A stretch of DNA of 64,000 nucleotides from an uncultured Arachnia sp. (GCA_947493995.1 CANLTJ010000005.1:124001-188000), one strand, 5' to 3'. Shown: positions 36,777-46,509, counted from the stretch's first letter. Notes: generated from the letters alone by a model not told the origin. Made by a program: numbers and translations.

Positions 36777-38180
36777 ATGAGCGGTCCCGGGGGTGCCCCG
36801 ACCTCGCCGAAGAGTTCGACCACGCCCGGGTGGCGGCGCAACCAACTGGGGTTTGGTCTGGGCACGCTGGGCCGCGACATGGTGGCCGCCATGGTCAGTC
36901 TCTTCCTGCTGTACTACCTGACCGACGTCGTCGGCGTCTCCGACAGCCAGCTCGCGGCCATCACCACCATCATCGTGGCCCTGCGCATCTTCGACGCCCT
37001 CAATGATCCGATCATGGGCGTCGTCGTGGACAACACCCGCACGAGGTGGGGGAAGTTCAAGCCGTGGATCGCCGTGGGCGCTGTGCTGTGGGGTGGTTCC
37101 ACACTCCTGCTGTTCGCCGATGTCCCCGTTTCCGAGAGCGGCTTCATCGTCCTGTTCTTCGTCGGCTACCTGGTCTGGGGTATCAGCTACACCGTCAACG
37201 ACATCTCGTTCTACGGGATGCTGCCATCGCTGTCGCGCAATCTGAAGGAGCGGGAGGGCATCGGTGTCGTCGCTCGTATTGCGGCCAACATCGGTCTGTT
37301 CTCCGTCGTGGTGGGGATCGTCCCGATCACCGAGTGGCTGGGAAGTGTCCTCGGCGATCTTCAACAGGCGTGGTTCCTGTTCGCCACGGTCGTGGTGCTG
37401 ATCATGCTCGTGTTCCAGTCCCTCACCCTCGTGTTCACGAAGCAGAAGGTGGCTGCACCCACCCCGCACACCCCGCTGCGTGAGCTCTTCCGCATCATCG
37501 GTCGCAATGACCAACTGCTCTGGGTGACAGTGTCCATGGTCCTGTTCATGGCTGGTTACACCGCCACCACCAGCCTCGGTATCTACTATTTCGAGTACAT
37601 CTATGGCGATCTGGGAATGTATGCACTGTTCGCCGGCATTCTCGGCGTGGCACAGCTGGGTGGGCTCGCCGTTTTCCCGCTCGTCTCCGCCCGCCTCACC
37701 CGACGCCAGATTCACGCCCTGGCGTCCGCCATGTGCGCCACCGGGCTGATGATCTTCGCGTTCGCTGGCTCCTCCATGGTGGTCATCGGCGTCGCCGGAG
37801 TGCTGCTGTTCATGGGCCAGGCGTTCATCCAGCTGCTGATGCTGCTGTTCATCGCGGACTGCGTCGAGTACGGCGAATGGAAACTGGGCCGACGCACCGA
37901 ATCCATCACATTCTCACTCCAACCCCTCATCTACAAGTCGTCCAACGCCCTGGGCACCGGCATGGCGGGGATCGCCCTGCTGATCTCGGGAATCAACCAG
38001 GCCGATTCGGCAGCAGACATCACCGTTGGCGGCCAGTTGGCCTTCAAGGTCGTCATGATGGTGGTCCCTTTGGTGCTGGTGATGATCAGCTGGGCGGTTC
38101 TGCGTCGGACCTACACTCTCGACGAGGGGCGCTATGCGGAAATCGTCGCGGAACTTCGCATCAGGGAGGAACAGTCGTGA
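36777..38180 (+). CDS. GPH-family (glycoside-pentoside-hexuronide) sugar:cation symporter
   Basis: A 467-residue transporter with 12 membrane segments. Family features include the loop NDPIMGVVVDNTRTRWGKFKPWI between segments 2 and 3 (typical of MelB-type symporters) and DCVEYGEWKLGRRTESI in the middle of the second half. It should import a disaccharide or other glycoside by cation symport. It overlaps the GH13 glucosidase gene by four bases (GTGA), so the likely substrate is an alpha-glucoside such as isomaltose, maltose or sucrose; this is inferred from that coupling. Confidence 0.92.
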   Translation: MSGPGGAPTSPKSSTTPGWRRNQLGFGLGTLGRDMVAAMVSLFLLYYLTDVVGVSDSQLAAITTIIVALRIFDALNDPIMGVVVDNTRTRWGKFKPWIAVGAVLWGGSTLLLFADVPVSESGFIVLFFVGYLVWGISYTVNDISFYGMLPSLSRNLKEREGIGVVARIAANIGLFSVVVGIVPITEWLGSVLGDLQQAWFLFATVVVLIMLVFQSLTLVFTKQKVAAPTPHTPLRELFRIIGRNDQLLWVTVSMVLFMAGYTATTSLGIYYFEYIYGDLGMYALFAGILGVAQLGGLAVFPLVSARLTRRQIHALASAMCATGLMIFAFAGSSMVVIGVAGVLLFMGQAFIQLLMLLFIADCVEYGEWKLGRRTESITFSLQPLIYKSSNALGTGMAGIALLISGINQADSAADITVGGQLAFKVVMMVVPLVLVMISWAVLRRTYTLDEGRYAEIVAELRIREEQS

Positions 38181-40102
38181 AGCAGGGGGGTTCCATGGAT
38201 CGCACATCACGCGTGGGCGATGTCTACGACCATCCCCTGGGGCGCGACATCATCGAGAAAATCCTGCTGCAACTGGGCCGCTCACGCCGCTGGGTGGACA
38301 ACGCCATCGTCCGCCGGCTGCGCATCGGTTTCGTGGAGCGGGTGAGCCGTCCGTTCACCGGGGACGGTTTCGTCGAAACACTGCTGTCGCTGCTGAACGA
38401 AGTGCCCGAATCGCCGAGGCGCACCACCGGAGCCGTGACACCCCACTGGTGGAAGGAAGCGGTGTTCTACCAGGTCTATCCCCGCTCGTTCGCTGATTCC
38501 GACGGCGACGGCATCGGCGACATCCGCGGCATCATCAACCACGTGGACTACCTGGACGAGCTGGGAGTGGACTGCATCTGGCTCTCCCCCATCTTCGCCT
38601 CACCGAATGAGGACAACGGCTACGACATCTCCGACTACCGCGCGGTGATGACGGAGATGGGCACCCTTGACGACGTCGACGACCTCATCAAGGCCTGCCA
38701 CGAGCGAGGCATGCGGATCATCCTCGACCTCGTGGTGAACCACACCTCGGATCAGCATGCGTGGTTCAAGGAGGCCCGGCAGGATCCCGATGGCCCCCAC
38801 GGCGACTACTACATCCTGCGCGACGGCGACCCCCCAACGCCGCCCAACAACTGGGCGTCATACTTCTCCGGGCCGGCGTGGAGATGGCTGGAGGATGCCC
38901 AGGGTTGGGTCATGCGCCTGTTCGCCCCGAGTCAGCCGGACCTCAACTGGGACAATCCGACCGTGCGGCAGGAGGTGGCTGACATCGTCGGATGGTGGTT
39001 GGAGCGGGGCGTCGACGGCTTCCGCCTCGACGTCATCAACTTCATCTCCAAGAGAGAAGGCCTCCCCGACGGGAACGCGTTCATCGGCTCCCTGATGAAG
39101 TTCACCGGCGTCGAGCACTACTTCCACGGGCCGAACCTGCACACCTACCTCGCCGAACTGCGGCAGCAGGGTTTCGTACGCAAAGGCGAGACGAGAGAGG
39201 CGCCGGGTCACGATCCGGTGGCCGTCATGATCGGCGAGACACCGGGCATCGGCATCGAGACGGGCCGGCTGCTGACGGGAGAGGACCGCCACGAGCTGGA
39301 TCTCGTCTTCACTTTCGATCACCTGGAGGCCCCCGGGAAGATCCGCTGGGACGACTATCCCTACGACCTCAATCACCTGAAGGCCTACATCATGGACCAG
39401 CAGTCCCGGCTCGGTTCCGGGGACTGGGTCAGCCTCTACTGGGAGAACCACGACAACCCACGCATGATCTCCAAGGTCAATCCGGACCCCCAGTACCGCA
39501 CAGCCCTGGGCAAGGCTCTGGCCGCCATCCAGATGCTCGGGCGCGGCACACCCTTCATCTACCAGGGCCAGGAAATCGCCGCCATCAACCAGGGTTTCCC
39601 CGACGCCTCGGCGTTCCGGGACATCGAATCAATCAACCGCCTGTCCGAGCACCACGGCGATCCCGTGGACCTCGACGTGGTGCGCCCGGGTTCCCGGGAC
39701 CACGCCCGTACCCCCATGCGCTGGGACGACTCCCTCAACCATGGCTTCACCACGGGTGAGCCGTGGATCGGTTTCCACGAGCAGTCCACGGGATACACCG
39801 TCGCCGAGCAGCGGGAGAATCCGGACTCAGTCCTCAACTTCTACAGGCAACTGATCGCGCTGCGACGCGAGCACGAAGCACTGCGTCTTGGTGACGTCCG
39901 CTTCGTCTACACAACCCGACGCGACTACTTCGGCTGGTTTCGTGGACTCGACGGGGAGGCCTTCTTCACGGAGGTCAACCTTTGCGCCCGCCGGATTCGT
40001 CGCCCCCACCTGAAGGACTCCATGACGCCCGTGTTGTCCATGGGGAATGGCCCAGCACATCTCGACCCCTACGAGGTGCGGGTCTACCGCGTCACGTCCT
40101 GA
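38177..40102 (+). CDS. GH13 alpha-glucosidase (oligo-1,6-glucosidase-like) with N-terminal extension
   Basis: A 641-residue enzyme. The GH13 barrel starts at about residue 90 (WWKEAVFYQVYPRSF); catalytic residues are D285 in GFRLDVINF, E354 in MIGETPG and D426 in ENHDNPR. It hydrolyses alpha-glucosidic bonds of imported sugars in the cytoplasm. The first 90 residues (from RVGDVYDHPLGRDII) are helical-looking and absent from ordinary oligo-1,6-glucosidases. The GTG at 38177 overlaps the transporter stop; the frame is open far upstream but inside the transporter gene. An ATG ten bases on (MDRTS) is a lesser alternative. Confidence 0.92.
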   Translation: MKQGGSMDRTSRVGDVYDHPLGRDIIEKILLQLGRSRRWVDNAIVRRLRIGFVERVSRPFTGDGFVETLLSLLNEVPESPRRTTGAVTPHWWKEAVFYQVYPRSFADSDGDGIGDIRGIINHVDYLDELGVDCIWLSPIFASPNEDNGYDISDYRAVMTEMGTLDDVDDLIKACHERGMRIILDLVVNHTSDQHAWFKEARQDPDGPHGDYYILRDGDPPTPPNNWASYFSGPAWRWLEDAQGWVMRLFAPSQPDLNWDNPTVRQEVADIVGWWLERGVDGFRLDVINFISKREGLPDGNAFIGSLMKFTGVEHYFHGPNLHTYLAELRQQGFVRKGETREAPGHDPVAVMIGETPGIGIETGRLLTGEDRHELDLVFTFDHLEAPGKIRWDDYPYDLNHLKAYIMDQQSRLGSGDWVSLYWENHDNPRMISKVNPDPQYRTALGKALAAIQMLGRGTPFIYQGQEIAAINQGFPDASAFRDIESINRLSEHHGDPVDLDVVRPGSRDHARTPMRWDDSLNHGFTTGEPWIGFHEQSTGYTVAEQRENPDSVLNFYRQLIALRREHEALRLGDVRFVYTTRRDYFGWFRGLDGEAFFTEVNLCARRIRRPHLKDSMTPVLSMGNGPAHLDPYEVRVYRVTS

Positions 40103-40137
40103 GCTTTCGCCACATTGGTCCTCGGCCACCGGTTGTA

Positions 40138-40149
40138 TATGCTTGCAGC
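40138..40149 (+). promoter_or_regulatory. Leaderless-type -10 box and palindrome before the MarR gene
   Basis: TATGCT (40138-40143) fits TANNNT and is six nt before the ATG at 40150. It sits inside the imperfect inverted repeat GTTG..ATGC / GCAT.CAAC (40132-40155), a plausible site for autoregulation by the MarR protein. Confidence 0.4.
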
Positions 40150-40566
40150 ATGCAACTAACCGATGAGTTGGCGCGGCTCTTCGCCAACATGGGTCAGACC
40201 CTGGCGCGACGCGCGCACCAGGGCATGGACCACCAGGACTTCTCGACGCTCGTCGCCGTGTCCGGGGCATGCCCCGAGGGCACGAGACTCAGCGACCTCG
40301 CTGCGATGCGTGGCTTCGACACCTCCACCATGAGCCGACGTGTCTCCCACCTGTGCGAGACCGGACTACTTGAACGCAGCCCCGATCCCCAGGACGGGCG
40401 CGCGCAACTGCTGCACGTCAGCGACGAGGGCCGCCGCGCCCTGGCCGAAGAGCGGGCCCGCCGGGTGCGTCTCATCACCGAATCGCTGGGCGAATGGACA
40501 CCCGATGACAAGAGCGAGCTCGCCCGCCTGCTCAGCCGCTTGAACGACAGCTTGGAGAACGCGTGA
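40150..40566 (+). CDS. MarR-family transcriptional regulator
   Basis: A 138-residue winged-helix repressor. The DNA-binding core is LSDLAAMRGFDTSTMSRRVSHLCETGLLERSPDPQDGRAQ (residues about 48-87), with the wing Asp-Gly-Arg typical of MarR. It overlaps the efflux pump gene by four bases (GTGA) and so very probably represses it in response to a pump substrate. The ATG at 40150 is chosen for the -10 box just upstream; the frame is open further back without a ribosome site. Confidence 0.92.
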   Translation: MQLTDELARLFANMGQTLARRAHQGMDHQDFSTLVAVSGACPEGTRLSDLAAMRGFDTSTMSRRVSHLCETGLLERSPDPQDGRAQLLHVSDEGRRALAEERARRVRLITESLGEWTPDDKSELARLLSRLNDSLENA

Positions 40567-42653
40567 AGAAGCCCAACCCCACACCGCGAGTCGGCTACTC
40601 ACTCGCGCCGAAGGACCGTCGGGTTTTCATCGGCCTGATGATCGGCATGTTGGTGGCGTCGATCAGCCAGACGATTGTCGGGCCCGCCATGCCGCGGATC
40701 GTCGCCGACCTGGGTGGTATCGACCACTACTCGTGGGTGGCCACCGCCGCCATGCTCACGTCGGCCGTGAGCGTGCCCATCATGGGGAAGATGTCGGATC
40801 TGTACGGCCGCCGTCTCTTCTACATAGGCGGACTCGCGGTCTTCATGGCGGGAGCCGTCGTCAGCGGTTTCAGCGTCAGCTTCGAGATGCTCATCGCGGG
40901 CCGCGCCATCCAGGGGCTTGGCATGGGCACCATCATGCCGCTGTCGCAGACGATCATCGGGGACATCATCCCCCCACGCCAGCGCGGGAAGTACCAGGGG
41001 TTCATGGGTGCGGTCTTCGGCGTGACGTCCGTGGCCGGACCGCTCGCCGGTGGCCTCATCACCGACAACCTGGGCTGGCGCTGGAACTTCTTCGTCACCC
41101 TTCCGCTCGGTGTCATTGCGCTGTTCTTCGTCATCCGCTTCCTGCAACTACCGCATGTGCAGCGCAAAGCAGTCGTGGACATCTGGGGCATCCTCACGTT
41201 GGCTCCAGCGCTTGTGATGATCCTGCTCGCCACCTCGTGGGGCGGCACCAGCTACCCCTGGGGTTCGGCGATCGTCATCGTGCTCTACGTGGTGGGTGGC
41301 CTGCTGCTGGGGCTGTTCATCTTCGTCGAGCTGCGCGCTGAAGAACCGCTCCTGCCGCTGCGGCTGTTCCGCAACTCCGTCTTCACCGCCGCCAACGTGG
41401 CTGCCTTCTCCGTCTCCATGGTGCTCTTCGGCGCCACCATCTACATCCCCGTCTACGCGCAGGGGGTGTTGGGTGTCAGCGCCACCGACTCCGGACTCAT
41501 CCTGCTGCCGCTGATGATCGGGTTCATCCTGGTGGGCATCGGCGCCGGACTGCTCATCACGCGCACAGGTCGTTACAAGGAGATCATGCTGCTGGGCGTG
41601 GTCACCATGTTTGCGGGCGTCTGGCTCATGACACGCCTGGATGCCGACTCGTCGCAACTTCAACTCAGCGTCGCGATGGTGGTGCTTGGTGTGGGGCTGG
41701 GCGCCTCGATGCAGCAGTACACGCTGGTGGTGCAGAACGCCGTCGCCAAACGAGATCTCGGGATAGCGACGGCGTCGACGCAGTTCTTCCGCAACGTGGG
41801 CGCCACCGTCGGTATCGCGGTGTTCGGTTCCCTGATGACGGGCGGATTGTCCCGGGCCATCATGGACCGGCTCCCGTCCGGCGTCGCCGAGGAGATGGGG
41901 GATTCGGTGACGGAGATCGGCGTCGGGGACGTCCTCGACCCAGCTGGCACGGCGGGACTGCCCCCGGCTGTTGCTGACGCCATTCGCGAGGGTCTGGCGG
42001 ACAGGCTGCACGTGGTCTTCCTGGCCATCCTGCCCATTCTCGTGGTCGCCTTCTTTGCAACGCTCGCCATCAGGTCCATTCCCCTGCGGGACACCGTCTC
42101 CACGCCGGACGAGGCTCGTCGGGAGTTCCTGGACACGATGAGCCAGAGCAGCGGTCGCGACGAACTCGTGCCCAGCCTGAATCACTACGACAACGAGGGA
42201 GCCCGGACACGCGAGCGTGTGCTCGCCCTGCAAATGGATCTGTTGCTGCGGGAGTCGCGGCGCAAGGATCGCGGGCTTCTGCGGCGCGCCGTGGCGGAGA
42301 TCGGTGACGGTGACCTGAGCCACGGCCAGAGGATTCTGGAACGGACTGCGGCGATGCTCGCCTCCGAGGATCCGGAGCAGGTTGCCGAGGCCGAGAAGTA
42401 CGCCTGCTCTCTCGCGGATCGCGCATCCCGCAAGGGCGGGGTGCTCAGCGAAGACATCCGCAAGGACATCGCGGTGAAGGTGGCTGAGGGGCGAAAGCGT
42501 GAAGACGTGCTGTCGGATCTCGAGAAGCCAATAGCAGAGAACTTCAAGGCTGTCGACGTCACTCAGCTCCGTGGTGCGGCAAACGATCTGGCCACCGTGC
42601 TGCTGCTGGACCTCGACGTCCACGCCCCGTCGCAGGACGCCGACGCCAGCTAG
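40563..42653 (+). CDS. DHA2-type (14-TM) MFS multidrug efflux pump with C-terminal extension
   Basis: A 696-residue transporter of the EmrB/QacA family. The 14 membrane segments fill residues about 20-500; GKMSDLYGRR is the loop 2-3 motif and GPLAGGLITDNLGWRWNFF is the segment-5 antiporter motif. It should expel toxic compounds by proton antiport. About 190 soluble residues follow the last segment, rich in Arg/Glu/Ala helices, unlike standard EmrB (about 512 residues). It starts with GTG overlapping the MarR gene, which likely controls it. Confidence 0.92.
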   Translation: MKKPNPTPRVGYSLAPKDRRVFIGLMIGMLVASISQTIVGPAMPRIVADLGGIDHYSWVATAAMLTSAVSVPIMGKMSDLYGRRLFYIGGLAVFMAGAVVSGFSVSFEMLIAGRAIQGLGMGTIMPLSQTIIGDIIPPRQRGKYQGFMGAVFGVTSVAGPLAGGLITDNLGWRWNFFVTLPLGVIALFFVIRFLQLPHVQRKAVVDIWGILTLAPALVMILLATSWGGTSYPWGSAIVIVLYVVGGLLLGLFIFVELRAEEPLLPLRLFRNSVFTAANVAAFSVSMVLFGATIYIPVYAQGVLGVSATDSGLILLPLMIGFILVGIGAGLLITRTGRYKEIMLLGVVTMFAGVWLMTRLDADSSQLQLSVAMVVLGVGLGASMQQYTLVVQNAVAKRDLGIATASTQFFRNVGATVGIAVFGSLMTGGLSRAIMDRLPSGVAEEMGDSVTEIGVGDVLDPAGTAGLPPAVADAIREGLADRLHVVFLAILPILVVAFFATLAIRSIPLRDTVSTPDEARREFLDTMSQSSGRDELVPSLNHYDNEGARTRERVLALQMDLLLRESRRKDRGLLRRAVAEIGDGDLSHGQRILERTAAMLASEDPEQVAEAEKYACSLADRASRKGGVLSEDIRKDIAVKVAEGRKREDVLSDLEKPIAENFKAVDVTQLRGAANDLATVLLLDLDVHAPSQDADAS

Positions 42654-42657
42654 GCAG

Positions 42658-43464
42658 TCAGTGGTCGGTGATTTCCGAGAGGAACTCCTGGGCGCGCTGG
42701 GACTTCGGATTGTCCAAGACCTGATCGGGGGGTCCCTGTTCCGCGATCCCCTTGTCTGCGATCAGCACCACCCGGTCCGCCACACGGCGGGCGAATCGCA
42801 TCTCGTGCGTGACGCAGATCATGGTCATGCCCTCTTCGGCCAGGTCCTTCATGACAGCCAGCACCTCGCCCACGAGTTCCGGATCGAGCGCGGACGTCGG
42901 TTCGTCGAAGAGCATCACGGCCGGGTCCATCGCGAGAGCGCGAGCGATCGCGACCCGCTGCTGCTGACCGCCCGACAGACTGCCGGGGTAGGCGTCGGCC
43001 TTGTGCGCGAGCCCGACGCGGTCCAGCAAACTGTGCGCCTTCTCCACAGCCTCATCCTTGCCACGGCCGATGACGTCGCGCTGCGCCACCGCAATGTTCT
43101 CGGTCACGTTCATGTGTGGGAACAGATTGAAGGCCTGGAACACCATGCCGATGCGGGAACGGATGCGGTTCAGGTGCTTCTGGTCGTAGCTGAGAGTCTG
43201 CCCCGCCACGACGATGTCGCCGGACGTGATCTGCTCGAGCCCGTTGACGCAGCGCAGCAGAGTCGATTTGCCCGCGCCGGACGGACCGATGAGGACCACC
43301 ACTTCGCTGACGCCCACGTCGAGGTCCACATCCTTGAAGACGACGGTGTCGCCGAACTTCTTGGTCACACCGCGAAGTTGGACAATTGCTTCGCCCTTGT
43401 TCGCTTCTCCGTTCAGAAATCGGTTCGAAGCGGCAGTTTCACGTTTATCTTGTGATTCGGTCAT
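42658..43464 (-). CDS. Polar amino-acid ABC transporter ATP-binding protein
   Basis: A 268-residue GlnQ/HisP-type ATPase. Walker A GPSGAGKST, signature LSGGQQQR, Walker B VMLFDEPTSALDP and switch VTHEM are all intact. About 25 extra N-terminal residues precede the usual start. It energises uptake by the permease and binding protein just upstream on the minus strand, with an 8-nt gap to the permease. Last gene of that three-gene operon; convergent with the efflux pump. Confidence 0.95.
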   Translation of the reverse strand: MTESQDKRETAASNRFLNGEANKGEAIVQLRGVTKKFGDTVVFKDVDLDVGVSEVVVLIGPSGAGKSTLLRCVNGLEQITSGDIVVAGQTLSYDQKHLNRIRSRIGMVFQAFNLFPHMNVTENIAVAQRDVIGRGKDEAVEKAHSLLDRVGLAHKADAYPGSLSGGQQQRVAIARALAMDPAVMLFDEPTSALDPELVGEVLAVMKDLAEEGMTMICVTHEMRFARRVADRVVLIADKGIAEQGPPDQVLDNPKSQRAQEFLSEITDH

Positions 43465-43472
43465 TGTCCACC

Positions 43473-44126
43473 TCAGGACTTGTATGCGCTCAGCCGCTTC
43501 TCCATGCGGTTCACCACGGCGGTGAGCACGAGCACAATCGCCAGGTAGTACACGGAGACGATCGCGTAGGAGGTCATGGGTCGATACGTGGCGGCAGCCA
43601 TGTTCTGGGCCGAGCGGAACAGCTCCTGCCCACCGATGAAGGCGACGAGGGACGAGTCCTTCACCGCGATGATGAACTGACTGCCAAGCACCGGAAGGAT
43701 CGCGCGGAACGACAGCGGCGCCTGCACCCGGACCAGAGTGCGCCTCCGAGACATGCCGAGGGAGCGCGCGGCCTCAACCAGACCCTTCGGTACCGACTGG
43801 AAGCCCGAGCGAATGATCTCAGCAATATAGGCCGAATTGTGGATGCCCAGAGCGATCGCCCCCGCCCAGAACCTGTCCAGCACAATGATGCCGGACAGCC
43901 CGAAATAGAGCAGGAAAAGCTGCGCAATCAGCGGGGTGCCGCGGATCAGACCGATGAAGCCGGAGGCCAACCATCTCAGTGGGGAGATGCCGCTCATGGA
44001 CATCGCGGCCACACCGGCGCCCAGGACAATCGCGACCACCAGCGCCACCGCGGTCAGTCCAAGAGTGACGCCCGTCGCCTCGATGAAGACCGGGGCGTAC
44101 TCGGCGAACAGCTCGAAGAAGTCCAC
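43473..44126 (-). CDS. Polar amino-acid ABC transporter permease
   Basis: A 217-residue HisM/GlnP-type permease with five or so membrane segments. The sequence GLIRGTPLIAQLFLLYF and the EAA loop KGLVEAARSLGMSRRRTL are typical of the family. It starts with GTG sharing one base with the stop of the binding-protein gene (TAGTG). A homodimer is likely since only one permease gene is present. Confidence 0.94.
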   Translation of the reverse strand: MDFFELFAEYAPVFIEATGVTLGLTAVALVVAIVLGAGVAAMSMSGISPLRWLASGFIGLIRGTPLIAQLFLLYFGLSGIIVLDRFWAGAIALGIHNSAYIAEIIRSGFQSVPKGLVEAARSLGMSRRRTLVRVQAPLSFRAILPVLGSQFIIAVKDSSLVAFIGGQELFRSAQNMAAATYRPMTSYAIVSVYYLAIVLVLTAVVNRMEKRLSAYKS

Positions 44127-44935
44127 TAGGAAATGTCCTCACCGAACCACTTGTTGCTGATCTCGGCGTAGGTCCCGTCTTCCTTGATGGTCGCGAGCGC
44201 CTCGTCCACATCGTCTATCAGGGGGTTGTTCTGGGCGATGGCGATCGCCGGGCTCTCCGTGAAGAGCGGCTCGCCACAGGCCCTGAGATCTCGACCAGCA
44301 TCCTGGATCTGGAACAGGCCGACGAGGCGTCCCGTGATGGTGCCGTCGAGGCGTCCCGCCTCAGTGTCCTCGAGCGCCGTGATGTCGGATTCGAACGTGG
44401 TCACCTCACCTGTAAAGCCCTCGTCTTGCAAGTACTGGTTGTAGGTCGTGCCGTTGGCGACGCCCACTGTGACGTCCGAGTTGATGTCAAAGGCCTCACA
44501 GTCCGAGTCCGTGGGCACGAAGTACTGGGCGCCGTCGGTGTAATAGGACTCCGTGAAGTCCACCTGCTCCCTACGCTCATCCGTCGGTGTCGTTGACGCG
44601 ATGAGTGCGTCATAGCGGTTGGTGCTCAGACCCTCGATCAGGGAGCCGAATGCGGCGGTTTCGGTCCTGAGTTCGAGGTCGAGCTCATCCGCGATGGCAA
44701 CGGCGATGTCGTAATCGAAGCCCGTGAGTTCGTTGTTCTCGAAGTAGCTGAACGGCCTGAACTCACCGCTCATAGCGATGAGGATTTCGCCGTCGTTGAT
44801 CAGTTGCGCACCACCTTCTTCGCCGCCTTCGGCGGGGGTGGCTTCCCCGTCCTCATCCGCTGAGCAGCCTGTCAGGGCAAGGGCGCAGACTGCGGCAACG
44901 GCCAGCGCGCGTGCATGATGTCGAAAGCTCTTCAT
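44126..44935 (-). CDS. Amino-acid ABC transporter substrate-binding lipoprotein
   Basis: A 269-residue family-3 solute-binding lipoprotein. The signal peptide ends in LTGC with Cys24, and an acidic Glu/Gly linker follows. The binding domain contains GEFRPFSYFENNELTGFDYDI and LIASTTPTDERREQVDFTESYY, the family signature. The ATG at 44935 is preferred because GAGGAG is nine bases upstream; the ATG at 44944 abuts it. The ligand is a polar amino acid or similar compound, not further specified. Confidence 0.93.
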   Translation of the reverse strand: MKSFRHHARALAVAAVCALALTGCSADEDGEATPAEGGEEGGAQLINDGEILIAMSGEFRPFSYFENNELTGFDYDIAVAIADELDLELRTETAAFGSLIEGLSTNRYDALIASTTPTDERREQVDFTESYYTDGAQYFVPTDSDCEAFDINSDVTVGVANGTTYNQYLQDEGFTGEVTTFESDITALEDTEAGRLDGTITGRLVGLFQIQDAGRDLRACGEPLFTESPAIAIAQNNPLIDDVDEALATIKEDGTYAEISNKWFGEDIS

Positions 44936-45113
44936 TGATGTCATCTCCTCGGGTCCCGGGGCCGGAGAGTTTCCGGCACCTCCCGTCCACCACCACTCCA
45001 AGGTGCGCATAGGCGTCGAGAGCAACCACCCTCAGGCGCAGCGGATGAACTCCTTGAGAATACGGAAGTCGGAGTGCAATGGAGATGTCCACAGCGCTTC
45101 CGTTACCAATCCG

Positions 45114-46373
45114 TTACCTTCGGTGCGCCGCTGCTTCGACGACTTGGTGACGCAGAGCGGCGTCGAGTTCTGTCGCCAGATCGCCGCGTGGAGCGACGAC
45201 GATCCGTGACAGTTTGAGCCAATGCGCCATCGTGCGCAGTTCATCAGCAAGTTCCGCTGCCGTGTCGGCGGGCGCCCCGGGTTCCTGCCAAGCGGATTGC
45301 ACCAAGAGAGACCCGTTCCTCCTGTCGGCCTTGAGGTCCACCCGGCCGACAAGTGCCTCGTCGAGCAGGAACGGCAGCACGTAGTACCCGTGCACGCGCT
45401 CCGCCGCCGGTGTGTAGATACCGATCCTGTAGTGGAAATCGAACAACCACTGGGTGCGGTTGCGCTCCCAGATGAGGGGGTCGAACGGGCTGAGCAGGGC
45501 ACGCGCGGTGACCCGCCGAGGTACAGAGGCTCCGGCGTTCAGGTACGCCTCGACGCCGTCCACCGACACCACCTCCAGCGTTCCCTCCTCGACGAGTTCG
45601 CGGACCGCCCGGCGCGTGGTGGCCACCTTTGTCCGCCAGTAGTCGGCGAGGCATTTCACCGTCGCCAGGCCATGCGCCTGGGACGCGAGGCGGATCAGTT
45701 CCCGCATCGCCTCGTCGGGCGACGGCGTGGGGGCGGCAACCACTTCGGGCGGCAGGACACGCTCCGGGAGGTCGAAGACACGCTCGAACTGAGCGTTTCG
45801 TTCCGCCACGCAGAGCTGTCCTGTGAAGAACAGGAATTCGCACGCCGTCTTCACGACGGACCAGTTCCATCCCCAGTGTTCTCGCAGCACGTCGGGGAAG
45901 TGACCGAGTTCTGTAGTCAGTTGTCTCGCCGAGCTGGGCCCCAGCTCCGTAACGCCCGCGAGGACGTCCTCCGCCACATCCGCGTGATCAGAGCCTGCGC
46001 GTTGGATCCTGCCCCACGCCTCATCCCGGTACGACTCCATGCGCCACCGGAACAGGGGGTGCAGCCCGACGGGAATGAACGCGGCCTGATGCGCCCAGTA
46101 CTCGGTGACCCGTCGGGGCCTCCTCCCCGCGGCGCGCGCCAGCAGGGACTGGTCGTAGTTACCCAGTCGCGAGAACAGCGGGAGGAACTGGCTGCGTGTC
46201 AGCACGTTCACCGAGTCGATCTGCAGGACGCCCATTCGCTGGATCGTGGCGTCGACATGTCGCATCGTCACCGCCCTCGGGCGCGAGCGCGCGAGTCCTT
46301 GCGCGGCGATGGCGACGCGTCGCGCCTCCGCCAACGAGAGCGTCGAGCGGTATTGTGAGGTCGCGGGGCACAT
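45114..46373 (-). CDS. YcaQ/AlkZ-like DNA glycosylase
   Basis: A 419-residue protein of the winged-helix HTH_42 family that includes E. coli YcaQ and Streptomyces AlkZ, enzymes that unhook DNA interstrand crosslinks or remove bulky alkyl adducts. The catalytic QxD motif is present as Gln51-Ile-Asp53 in GVLQIDSV. The ATG at 46373 is chosen because the family N terminus begins shortly after (LSLAEARRVAIAAQGL); the frame extends another 100 codons upstream without family sequence. It is divergent from endonuclease IV with about 150 bp between, consistent with a base-excision-repair pair. Confidence 0.88.
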   Translation of the reverse strand: MCPATSQYRSTLSLAEARRVAIAAQGLARSRPRAVTMRHVDATIQRMGVLQIDSVNVLTRSQFLPLFSRLGNYDQSLLARAAGRRPRRVTEYWAHQAAFIPVGLHPLFRWRMESYRDEAWGRIQRAGSDHADVAEDVLAGVTELGPSSARQLTTELGHFPDVLREHWGWNWSVVKTACEFLFFTGQLCVAERNAQFERVFDLPERVLPPEVVAAPTPSPDEAMRELIRLASQAHGLATVKCLADYWRTKVATTRRAVRELVEEGTLEVVSVDGVEAYLNAGASVPRRVTARALLSPFDPLIWERNRTQWLFDFHYRIGIYTPAAERVHGYYVLPFLLDEALVGRVDLKADRRNGSLLVQSAWQEPGAPADTAAELADELRTMAHWLKLSRIVVAPRGDLATELDAALRHQVVEAAAHRR

Positions 46374-46509
46374 GAAGCCATTCTGACCGGCGACGGGCAG
46401 CCCTACAGCAGCACGGAGGTTTTCGTGTGGCGTAGCCGCTGGTAGACCGGCGTCCCGGCCACAGCAAAACGGGGTGCTGCCTGTTCGAAGGCGCAATGCG
46501 CCTTCCCGA

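Noticed and set aside
36696..37715. 339-codon minus-strand frame
   Set aside because: Antisense to the GPH symporter, which has clear membrane segments and motifs.
41148..42623. 491-codon frame on the minus strand
   Set aside because: Antisense to the MFS pump, with His/Gln-rich low-complexity translation typical of the reverse of coding DNA.
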